From assembly GCA_020053565.1 (NCBI GenBank), contig JAGVMY010000029.1, positions 1 through 10,029 on the forward strand: 10,029 nucleotides of DNA, written 5' to 3'. The translations under genes and the position numbers were made by a program. A model generated the notes under the pieces. It made no database searches, was not told the DNA's origin, and was given only the letters and a program-made list of their open reading frames with translations. Source of the stretch: Thermodesulfovibrionales bacterium. Its GTDB lineage: Bacteria; Nitrospirota; Thermodesulfovibrionia; Thermodesulfovibrionales; SM23-35. This document shows, one piece after another, positions 1 to 5,045 of the stretch (positions are counted from its first letter, which is position 1; the number at the start of each line of letters is the position of its first letter).

Positions 1-2633
1 AAGAAGAAGAAGAAGAAGTTAAACTGCTTATATCGCTCGCTGAAGATATTTCTTATGCAACCCAGTCTATGGAGAACGAGAGGGAGCGCAAGCAGGCGGA
101 GGAGTTACTGAAGAAGAACGAGGCTCTGCTTAAAGAAACCCAGCAGATTTCAAAAGTGGGCGGCTGGGAATATGACGTTGAAAGCAACAAAATTACCTGG
201 ACTGATGAGATATACCATATTTACGGAGTGTCTCCTGAGGATTATGACCCAAACAATATAAAGCAGGATATAGAATTCTATGCACCTGAGGATAAAGCAA
301 CAATTAAAAGTGCCTTCTATCAAGCTGTTAAGGAAGGTAACCCGTACGACTTAGAACTAAAATTCATCAGGGCAAACGGAGAACATATATGGGTTCGCAC
401 GATTGGAAAGCCTGTTTTAAAAGACGGCAAAGTTGTTCAAATCATCGGGAACATTATGGACATCACCGAGAACAAAAAAGCTGTAGACGCTTTGAGGCAG
501 GCTGAAGAGAAATACCGTTCCATCTTTGATAACGCTGTAGAAGGTATTTTCCAGACTACCCCTGAGGGACTCATCTCAAGCGCCAACCCTGCCCTCGCCC
601 GGATATACGGTTATGATTCGCCTGAGGATATGATGAGTTCTGTTACAGATGTTGGAAGACAACTCTATGTCGACCCGGAAAAACGAAAAGAGCATCTCCG
701 ACTGCTCAATGAAAAAGGAGTGGTTAAAAATTATGAGGCCCAGATGTACCGGAAGGACAGAAGTATCGTCTGGGTTTCCATAAATACCCGGATAGTGCGG
801 GACGATACCGGCAAACCTCTCTATTTCGAGGGTTTCACCGTGGATATTACTGAACGCAAGCGGGTAGAGGATGAAATCAAGAGCCTGTCGAAATTCCCCG
901 ACGAAAATCCTAATCCGATTTTTCGTATTGGCAGCGATGGCATTGTGTTGTATGCCAATGAAACAGCCGGCTTGCTGTTGCAGAGCTTAGGCAGTGCTGT
1001 GGGCAGCCCTGCTCCTTCGCTTTGGCGTGATTGGATCACGCAGACTCTTGCCGGCCAAGCCGCCCAAGCCATTGATGTGGAACACGATGGGCGTATCTAC
1101 ACTTTCGATATGATACCAATAACAGCAGGCGGCTATGTCAACATTTATGCCCGCGACATCACCGAGCGCAAGCAGGCGGAGGAAACATTAAGAGAATCAG
1201 AGGAGCGATACCGCTATCTGTTTAAGAATATGCTCAACGGTTATGCCTTCTGTAAGATACTGGTTGACGAAGAGAATAAACCAATAGATTTTATCTATAT
1301 TGAGGTCAACGATATTTTTGAAAAAATAACTGGATTGAGAAAAGAAGATGTTATCGGCAAAAGAGTCACCGAAGCTATACCGAGCATTAAGGATTTAAAC
1401 CCTGAAATAATCTCTATCTATGGGGAAGTCGCTTCCACTGGTACACCAGCTGCTTTTGAGGTTTTTTTTAAAGCACTGGATATATGGTTGACTATCTCTG
1501 TATACAGCCCGCATAAAGACTACTTTGTGGCTATCTTCGATGACATCACCGAGCGCAAGAAGGCAGAGGAAAATTTAGCAAAGCTCAGTCATCAAAACCA
1601 GATGATTCTTGATGCAGCAGGTGAAGGAATCGTCGGCCTGGACTTAGAGGGGAAGATCACTTTTGCTAACCCTTTTGCAGTAAAAACAACTGGCTATTCA
1701 GTTGATGAACTCATCGGACAGAGCCTGCACAAGCTGGTCCACTACAAGAAACCGGATGGCACGCCATATCCTTGTGAAGAATGTCCGAGTTATGAGACAT
1801 TAAAGACCGGTATTTTTAGAAATATCAGGGATGAAGTCTTCTTCAGGAAGGATGGAACCAGTTTCCCGGTCAGGTATACCAGTACTCCGATTATCGAAGA
1901 AGGTGTCATAAAGGGTGCCGTTGTTACGTTCCGTGATATTACCGAGCGCAAGCAGGCAGACGAAAAGCTGAAAATTTCCCGTGAGGAGTTACGGGCCTTT
2001 GCAGCACGTCTGCAATCTATTCGTGAAGAGGAGAGAACTATTATTGCCCGTGAAATCCACGATGATATAGGTCAGGCATTAACAGCTTTAAAAATGGATA
2101 TAGCATGGTTGAAAAACAGATTGCCCAGAGAAGAAAAATCACTGCTTGAGAAAACAAAATCAATGTCAACACTCATTGAGACAACCAGCAAAACAATGAA
2201 AAGAATTTCCTCGGAATTAAGACCCGGCTTACTGGATGACCTCGGTCTTTCAGCAGCGATTGAATGGTATATAGGAGAATTTGAAAATCGGACAGGAATT
2301 CCATGCAAACTTACTATTGAACCTGAGGAAATAAGTCTTGAGAGAGATCTCACTACAGCCATTTTTCGCATTTTACAGGAAACCCTTACAAATGTTGCCC
2401 GCCATGCAAATGCAACAAAGGTAACAGTGAGTTTGTTAGAAAAAGATGGCACACTAAAGCTGAAAGTGAAAGATAACGGAAAAGGAATTACTGAAAAGCA
2501 GATTTCCAGTTCCAAATCATTTGGACTGATTGGAATTCGAGAGCGTGTTTACCAATGGAAAGGTGAGGTAACAATCGAAGGCAAACCTAAAAAAGGAACA
2601 ACGGTAACGGTCATGATACCGATTAATAAATAA
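1..2633 (+). CDS. Multi-PAS sensor histidine kinase, HisKA_3 (NarX/DegS-like) type, 5' partial
   Basis: Cytosolic-looking sensor kinase that should autophosphorylate on His and pass the phosphate to a NarL-type regulator. The ATG at 69 is probably not the start: the frame is open to the left edge (first full codon at 3) and encodes a Glu run, then VKLLISLAEDISYATQSM, which resembles the last helix of a GAF domain. The real N-terminus lies outside. Counting from Met at 69: PAS1 about 13-135, PAS2 142-263, PAS3 270-367, PAS4 374-496, PAS5 505-627, each ending in a DITE(R/N)K-type linker. A HisKA_3 dimerisation domain follows with phospho-acceptor His664 in REIHDDIGQ, then a HATPase_c domain with N-box Asn775 (LTNVARHA), G1-box Asp802 (DNGKGI) and GLIGIRERV. 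No membrane segment is visible. The gene ends TAA right at a heptad repeat array; the partner regulator at 3201 follows after a four-helix-bundle insert. Confidence 0.93.
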   Translation, partial: EEEEEVKLLISLAEDISYATQSMENERERKQAEELLKKNEALLKETQQISKVGGWEYDVESNKITWTDEIYHIYGVSPEDYDPNNIKQDIEFYAPEDKATIKSAFYQAVKEGNPYDLELKFIRANGEHIWVRTIGKPVLKDGKVVQIIGNIMDITENKKAVDALRQAEEKYRSIFDNAVEGIFQTTPEGLISSANPALARIYGYDSPEDMMSSVTDVGRQLYVDPEKRKEHLRLLNEKGVVKNYEAQMYRKDRSIVWVSINTRIVRDDTGKPLYFEGFTVDITERKRVEDEIKSLSKFPDENPNPIFRIGSDGIVLYANETAGLLLQSLGSAVGSPAPSLWRDWITQTLAGQAAQAIDVEHDGRIYTFDMIPITAGGYVNIYARDITERKQAEETLRESEERYRYLFKNMLNGYAFCKILVDEENKPIDFIYIEVNDIFEKITGLRKEDVIGKRVTEAIPSIKDLNPEIISIYGEVASTGTPAAFEVFFKALDIWLTISVYSPHKDYFVAIFDDITERKKAEENLAKLSHQNQMILDAAGEGIVGLDLEGKITFANPFAVKTTGYSVDELIGQSLHKLVHYKKPDGTPYPCEECPSYETLKTGIFRNIRDEVFFRKDGTSFPVRYTSTPIIEEGVIKGAVVTFRDITERKQADEKLKISREELRAFAARLQSIREEERTIIAREIHDDIGQALTALKMDIAWLKNRLPREEKSLLEKTKSMSTLIETTSKTMKRISSELRPGLLDDLGLSAAIEWYIGEFENRTGIPCKLTIEPEEISLERDLTTAIFRILQETLTNVARHANATKVTVSLLEKDGTLKLKVKDNGKGITEKQISSSKSFGLIGIRERVYQWKGEVTIEGKPKKGTTVTVMIPINK
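1617..1952 (+). repeat. PAS module duplicated in the second kinase (copy 1)
   Basis: This stretch, encoding most of PAS5 of kinase 1, aligns without gaps to 5205-5540 (first PAS of kinase 2) at a constant offset of 3588. Nucleotide identity is clearly above 80% by eye, with long exact runs and few amino-acid changes. Other PAS domains in the two kinases do not resemble each other at DNA level. A fairly recent copy or gene conversion is the simplest explanation. Confidence 0.85.
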
Positions 2634-2639
2634 TAGAAG

Positions 2640-2743
2640 GCAGTAGGCAGTAAGCAGAATGCAGTAAGCAGAATGCAGAAAAAATAAACAACAAGCAGAG
2701 AATATATGACAGAAAGCAGAATGCAGTAGGCAGAAGGCAGAAA
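2640..2743 (+). repeat. Heptad repeat array, GCAGTAA/GCAGAAT type (left arm of element A)
   Basis: Begins a few bases after the kinase stop codon. Six consecutive 7-bp units starting with GCAG run from 2640 to about 2681; a second in-register group runs from 2695 to 2743. Within it, 2654-2691 and 2716-2753 are direct copies matching at 36 of 38 positions, each ending GCAGAAAAAATAAACAA. The segment 2720-2743 is complementary to 3157-3180 downstream of the next gene at 22 of 24 positions. Many units carry TAA or TAG, so the plus strand is rich in stop codons. Confidence 0.85.
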
Positions 2744-2758
2744 AAATAAACAAGATAT

Positions 2759-2763
2759 GGAGG
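2759..2763 (+). promoter_or_regulatory. Ribosome-binding site GGAGG choosing the start at 2772
   Basis: GGAGG is followed by 8 nt and then ATG at 2772. The upstream in-frame ATG at 2757 overlaps this motif and has no Shine-Dalgarno sequence of its own, and the ATG at 2766 is too close. The start at 2772 is therefore preferred. Confidence 0.7.
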
Positions 2764-2771
2764 AAATGATA

Positions 2772-3143
2772 ATGCTTCGCGGACACAGGGATTTGAAGGT
2801 TTACCAATTGGCTTATAAACTTGCAATGGAAATTTTTCATGAAACAAAATCATTTCCTAAAGAGGAACGATACTCACTAACTGATCAGATTCGTCGATCC
2901 TCACGCAGTGTTGCTGTGAATATCGCAGAGGCGTTTCGTAAACGACGATATCAAAATATGTTCATTAACAGGCTCTCTGATGCTGATGCGGAATCTACTG
3001 AAACTCAAGTGTGGATTGACTTTTCTTTTGATTGTGGTTATTTACCACAGGATTGCTATGAACAATTGATGAAAAGGTATGAAGAGGTAGGCAAAATGTT
3101 AGGAAGCATGATAGCAACACCAGAGAAATTCAAACTTTCTTAG
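2772..3143 (+). CDS. Four-helix-bundle protein, 23S rRNA intervening-sequence protein (IVP/S23) family, copy 1
   Basis: Protein of 123 aa from ATG 2772 (an upstream in-frame ATG at 2757 would add five residues but overlaps the ribosome-binding site). It shows the family pattern: an opening DLKVYQLAYKLAMEIF helix, SFPKEERYSLTDQIRRSSRSV, the conserved IAEA motif, a basic KRRY segment, ETQVWI, and a C-terminal helix with KMLGSMI. Length is typical. The family is known from ORFs inside 23S rRNA intervening sequences and is structurally related to Avd, the accessory protein of diversity-generating retroelements. Its biochemical role is unsettled; a basic surface suggests nucleic-acid binding. The gene lies inside a kinase-regulator pair but has no obvious signalling domain. 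It shares about half its residues, ungapped, with the gene at 3939. No reverse transcriptase or rRNA is present here. Confidence 0.88.
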   Translation: MLRGHRDLKVYQLAYKLAMEIFHETKSFPKEERYSLTDQIRRSSRSVAVNIAEAFRKRRYQNMFINRLSDADAESTETQVWIDFSFDCGYLPQDCYEQLMKRYEEVGKMLGSMIATPEKFKLS

Positions 3144-3145
3144 GG

Positions 3146-3187
3146 CTGGTTGCTGCTTTCTGCCTTCTGCGTACTGCTTTCTATTAA
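3146..3187 (+). repeat. Heptad repeat array, CTGCTTT type (right arm of element A)
   Basis: Six in-register 7-bp units starting two bases after the stop of the four-helix-bundle gene: CTGGTTG, CTGCTTT, CTGCCTT and three more, the last a diverged CTATTAA. The array is the reverse complement of the upstream GCAG-type array in type and, over 24 positions, nearly in sequence. It has no stop codons on the plus strand, so an open frame runs through it into the next gene from a TTG at 3150. Confidence 0.8.
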
Positions 3188-3190
3188 ACC

Positions 3191-3195
3191 GGAGG
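3191..3195 (+). promoter_or_regulatory. Ribosome-binding site GGAGG for the NarL-type regulator
   Basis: GGAGG stands 5 nt before ATG 3201. It fixes that start and excludes the longer frame from TTG 3150, whose first codons would be translated heptad repeat. The site lies a few bases beyond the repeat array. Confidence 0.8.
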
Positions 3196-3200
3196 TTGTG

Positions 3201-3833
3201 ATGATTAAAATTCTCATTGCTGACGACCATGCAATTGTTCGTGAAGGGCTCAAGCAGATTGTTGCAGAGACTTCTGATATCGTGGTATCTGATGAAGCGA
3301 CCAATGGACAGGAAGCATTAGAGAAGGTTGAGAAAAATAAATACGATGTGGTTGTGTTGGACATTTCCATGCCGGGTAGAGGCGGATTGGAGGTTTTAAA
3401 ACTCCTCCAGAGTCAAAAGCCGAAACTTCCTGTTCTTGTTTTGAGCGTGCATCCTGAAGAACAGTATGCTGTGCGGGCATTAAAGTCAGGTGCTTCAGGA
3501 TATCTGACAAAAGAGAGCGCACCGGATGAATTGATCACTGCTCTCCGAAAGATAGCTCAAGGGGGAAAATATATCACTTCTTCTCTCTCTGAGAGATTAG
3601 CCTTTGAGATTGACACTGAAGCAGAAAAACTGCCTCATGAGACTCTTTCCAACCGTGAGTATCAGGTAATGCTTATGATTGCTTCAGGGAAAACAGTCAC
3701 AAAGATTGCAGAGGAAGTGCACCTTAGTGTAAAAACTATCAGCACCTATCGAGAGCGGATACTGGAAAAAATGAAAATGAAGAGCAACGCTGAATTGATA
3801 CATTATGTGATAAGGAATAAACTCATAGAGTAA
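3201..3833 (+). CDS. NarL/FixJ-family response regulator (REC-LuxR HTH)
   Basis: Transcription factor of 210 aa. Receiver domain residues 1-120: acidic pair Asp8/Asp9, phospho-acceptor Asp54 in VVVLDISMPG, switch Ser82 and conserved Lys104. A LuxR-type helix-turn-helix occupies about 143-205 (LSNREYQVMLMIASGKTVTKIAEEV, then LSVKTISTYRERI as recognition helix). ATG 3201 gives the canonical MIKILIADDH beginning. Regulators of this class are usually phosphorylated by HisKA_3 kinases, which matches kinase 1 upstream; the two were presumably adjacent before element A was inserted. Targets are unknown; paired dyads at 4526-4566 are a candidate binding region. The stop is followed within two bases by another heptad array. 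Confidence 0.95.
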   Translation: MIKILIADDHAIVREGLKQIVAETSDIVVSDEATNGQEALEKVEKNKYDVVVLDISMPGRGGLEVLKLLQSQKPKLPVLVLSVHPEEQYAVRALKSGASGYLTKESAPDELITALRKIAQGGKYITSSLSERLAFEIDTEAEKLPHETLSNREYQVMLMIASGKTVTKIAEEVHLSVKTISTYRERILEKMKMKSNAELIHYVIRNKLIE

Positions 3834-3835
3834 TT

Positions 3836-3913
3836 AGTGACCAGTAATCAGTAATCAGTTATCAGTAATCAGTGATCAGTAATAGTTTATAACTGATAAC
3901 TGATTACTGATTA
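3836..3913 (+). repeat. Heptad repeat array, AGTAATC type turning into CTGATTA type (left arm of element B)
   Basis: Starts two bases after the regulator stop codon. Seven in-register units of the AGTAATC type (variants AGTGACC, AGTTATC, AGTGATC) occupy 3836-3884. After a short non-repeat stretch, inverted units of the CTGATTA type occupy 3893-3913. The AGTAATC part is the outer inverted arm matching 4366-4395, and it also matches the inverted units beside it. Confidence 0.9.
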
Positions 3914-3915
3914 CT
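3843..3915 (+). repeat. Perfect 24-bp hairpin after the response regulator gene
   Basis: The arm 3843-3866 is the exact reverse complement of 3892-3915, with a 25-nt loop. It starts 10 nt after the regulator stop. It is AT-rich and lacks a T-run after the stem on either strand, so it is not a canonical intrinsic terminator; it could still protect or punctuate the mRNA or be an RNase III substrate. The left arm is the same sequence that can pair with 4366-4395, so the two foldings exclude each other. Confidence 0.85.
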
Positions 3916-3927
3916 AAATAATACAAC

Positions 3928-3932
3928 AGGAG
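3928..3932 (+). promoter_or_regulatory. Ribosome-binding site AGGAG choosing the start at 3939
   Basis: AGGAG directly abuts an ATG at 3933 (no spacing) but stands 6 nt before the in-frame ATG at 3939, which is the usual distance. The start at 3939 is preferred. Confidence 0.7.
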
Positions 3933-3938
3933 ATGGAA

Positions 3939-4322
3939 ATGAGTGAGTTGGGACATGCCAAGAGCTTTCGGGATTTGGTTGTATACAAAAACGCTCGTTC
4001 AGTAGCCAAGGAAATTTTTGAGATTACTAAGTCTTTCCCCAGAGATGAGATGTATTCGTTGACCGATCAGGTGCGCCGTTCATCGCGTGCCATCGGAGCA
4101 CAAATCGCTGAAGCCTGGGCTAAGAGAAGGTATGAAAAACATTTTGTGAGCAAACTTACTGACGCAGATGGCGAGCAACAGGAAACACAGCACTGGATCG
4201 AAATAGCAGAGGATTGTAGATATTTGAATCAAGCTCAAGCGAAGAGACTAAACAAAGCTTTGGCCGAAATAGGAAGTATGCTCAATTCAATGATAAATAA
4301 AGCAAACCTGTTTTGTGGTTAA
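3939..4322 (+). CDS. Four-helix-bundle protein, 23S rRNA intervening-sequence protein (IVP/S23) family, copy 2
   Basis: Protein of 127 aa from ATG 3939 (two residues shorter than from ATG 3933). It has the same family blocks as copy 1: FRDLVVYKNAR, SFPRDEMYSLTDQVRRSSRAI, IAEAWAKRRY, DADGE, ETQHWIEIAEDC, and a final helix IGSMLNSMI. Alignment to copy 1 needs no gaps and about half the residues agree by eye, so the two are diverged paralogues of the same subgroup, not a fresh duplication. Unlike copy 1 it has a 43-nt plain spacer before the downstream array. Family members are small helical bundles that assemble into ring-like oligomers in the related Avd; a role in binding the flanking repeats or their RNA is an inference from location only. 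Confidence 0.88.
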   Translation: MSELGHAKSFRDLVVYKNARSVAKEIFEITKSFPRDEMYSLTDQVRRSSRAIGAQIAEAWAKRRYEKHFVSKLTDADGEQQETQHWIEIAEDCRYLNQAQAKRLNKALAEIGSMLNSMINKANLFCG

Positions 4323-4365
4323 TATCCATTAGTGTTCCCAAATCTTCACAGTAGTATATCTTTGA

Positions 4366-4515
4366 CTGATTACTGATAACTGCTTACTGATTACTTTTTT
4401 TGCCTACTTATAACTGCTTACTGCTTTCTGCTTACTGCTTTCTGCTTACTGCTTACTGCTTACTGCTTACTGCTTTCTGCTTACTGCTTACTGCTAACTG
4501 CTTTCTGCCTTCTGG
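4366..4515 (+). repeat. Long heptad repeat array, CTGATTA then CTGCTTA type
   Basis: Units 4366-4393 are of the CTGATTA type and form the right inverted arm of element B. After a T-run that shifts the register by one base, 14 consecutive units of the CTGCTTA type (variants CTGCTTT, CTGCTAA, CTGCCTT) run without interruption from 4414 to 4511. Both heptad types seen elsewhere in the window meet here. Because 7 is not a multiple of 3, all plus-strand frames read the same hydrophobic 7-residue repeat; the 65-codon open frame over this array is an artefact. Confidence 0.93.
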
Positions 4516-4525
4516 TCGTAAAAAA

Positions 4526-4566
4526 TGTAGGACAAACACCTACAAAAAAATCAGACAGACACTGAT
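4526..4566 (+). promoter_or_regulatory. Two similar dyads, candidate regulator-binding sites
   Basis: TGTAGG and CCTACA (6-bp arms) flank ACAAACA at 4526-4544. ATCAG and CTGAT (5-bp arms) flank the similar ACAGACA at 4550-4566. The centres are 23 bp apart, about two helical turns. They lie upstream of a possible promoter for the CheY-hybrid kinase pair. Dimeric LuxR-type regulators often bind such dyads, so the NarL-type protein at 3201 is a candidate, but nothing in the sequence proves it. Confidence 0.35.
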
Positions 4567-4572
4567 ACCCCT

Positions 4573-4600
4573 TTGTGATTTTTTTTCGTACTATTAAAAT
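4573..4600 (+). promoter_or_regulatory. Possible sigma70-type promoter for the CheY-hybrid kinase operon
   Basis: TTGTGA (4573-4578, four of six -35 consensus bases), 16 nt, then TAAAAT (4595-4600, five of six -10 bases). It stands about 64 nt before the CheY-like gene in otherwise AT-rich DNA. In such AT-rich sequence chance matches are common. The 317-nt gap between genes (4323-4639) otherwise holds the heptad array and the two dyads. Confidence 0.3.
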
Positions 4601-4663
4601 GACTACAGAATAAAATTAATCCGAATATAGTGACAGGGAATGAAGAAGAAAAGACAGAAAATT

Positions 4664-5035
4664 ATGAAGGTTTTGATCGTAGATGACTCAGCAATTCTCC
4701 GCTACCGATTAAAAGATATATTGTCTGCCATCCAGGAGATTGAGATTGTTGGAGAAGCACAGGATGTAAAGGAAGCAATCGAGTTCACCAAAAAACTGAA
4801 GCCTGATGTAGTGATATTGGACATCCGTATGCCTAAAGGAACTGGATTTAACGTACTGAAATACATAAAGAAGGAGCACCCCGATACAATTGTTATCATG
4901 CTGACAAACTACCCCTATCCCCAGTACAGTAAAAAATGTATGGATTTAGGAGCGGATTTCTTTTTTGACAAATTTAATGAGTTTGACAGACTTATTGATG
5001 TGCTCGAAAAGATAATAACCAATTCCCCTGCATAG
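4664..5035 (+). CDS. Single-domain CheY-like response regulator
   Basis: Stand-alone receiver of 123 aa. Asp7/Asp8 form the acidic pocket, Asp53 (VVILDIRMP) is the phospho-acceptor, Thr81 (IMLTN) the switch residue and Lys103 the conserved lysine. There is no output domain, so it acts by protein contact or as a phosphorelay intermediate. ATG 4664 gives the usual MKVLIVDDS beginning. An in-frame ATG at 4640 would add MKKKRQKI, but its AGGGA motif touches the start codon; the choice is not certain. The stop codon TAG overlaps the ribosome-binding site of the hybrid kinase gene, which starts 10 nt later, so the two are probably translated from one mRNA and work together. Confidence 0.9.
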   Translation: MKVLIVDDSAILRYRLKDILSAIQEIEIVGEAQDVKEAIEFTKKLKPDVVILDIRMPKGTGFNVLKYIKKEHPDTIVIMLTNYPYPQYSKKCMDLGADFFFDKFNEFDRLIDVLEKIITNSPA

Positions 5036-5045
5036 GAGTTTTTAT

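Larger units (their letters stand above)
2640..3187 (+). mobile_element. Element A: four-helix-bundle gene between inverted heptad arrays
   Basis: A GCAG-type array (2640-2743), one IVP-family gene, and a CTGC-type array (3146-3187) lie between the stop codon of kinase 1 and the ribosome-binding site of its probable partner regulator. The arrays are inverted relative to each other, so a transcript could fold with the gene in the loop. This resembles intervening sequences of 23S rRNA genes, which carry an IVP/S23 gene between complementary ends. There is no transposase and no clear target duplication; mobility is inferred from layout and from a second similar element at 3836-4515. Confidence 0.5.
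3836..4515 (+). mobile_element. Element B: four-helix-bundle gene with 30-nt terminal inverted repeats and heptad tail
   Basis: Positions 3843-3872 and 4366-4395 are inverted copies matching at 29 of 30 positions, including the order of variant heptads, so this is more than shared composition. Between them lies one IVP-family gene. Outside the right arm a second array (4400-4515) extends the element. No transposase, recombinase or reverse transcriptase is encoded. The layout repeats that of element A, 0.7 kb upstream. An IVS-like cassette is the favoured reading, but a regulatory repeat next to an ordinary gene cannot be excluded. Confidence 0.55.

Noticed and set aside
2517..2853. Minus-strand open frames with Cys/Leu-rich repeats over the left array of element A
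   Set aside because: They read the reverse of the GCAG heptads and the end of the kinase gene. The apparent hydrophobic repeat is an artefact of the array.
3150..3200. Longer start (TTG at 3150) for the NarL-type regulator
   Set aside because: The extra 17 residues come from repeat DNA, while GGAGG stands 5 nt before ATG 3201, which yields the canonical receiver beginning.
3843..3915. Intrinsic transcription terminator for the response regulator gene
   Set aside because: The stem is strong in length but AT-rich, and no T-run follows it on either strand.
2772..4322. Diversity-generating retroelement, since the four-helix-bundle proteins are related to Avd
   Set aside because: There is no reverse transcriptase, no template/variable repeat pair and no target gene with a variable C-terminal domain. 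The IVP branch of the family fits better.
2772..4322. 23S rRNA intervening sequence inside an rRNA gene
   Set aside because: The flanking DNA is protein-coding kinase and regulator sequence; no rRNA sequence is visible on either side.
2772..4322. Toxin-antitoxin pair formed by the two four-helix-bundle genes
   Set aside because: The genes are paralogues of the same kind, separated by a regulator gene, with no toxin-like partner next to either.
4366..4515. CRISPR array
   Set aside because: Units are 7 bp in direct tandem with no spacers, and no cas genes are present.
4400..4597. Open frame of 65 codons on the plus strand over the CTGCTTA array
   Set aside because: It is a translated tandem heptad. 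The same 7-residue repeat appears in all three frames, and it has no ribosome-binding site and no family features.
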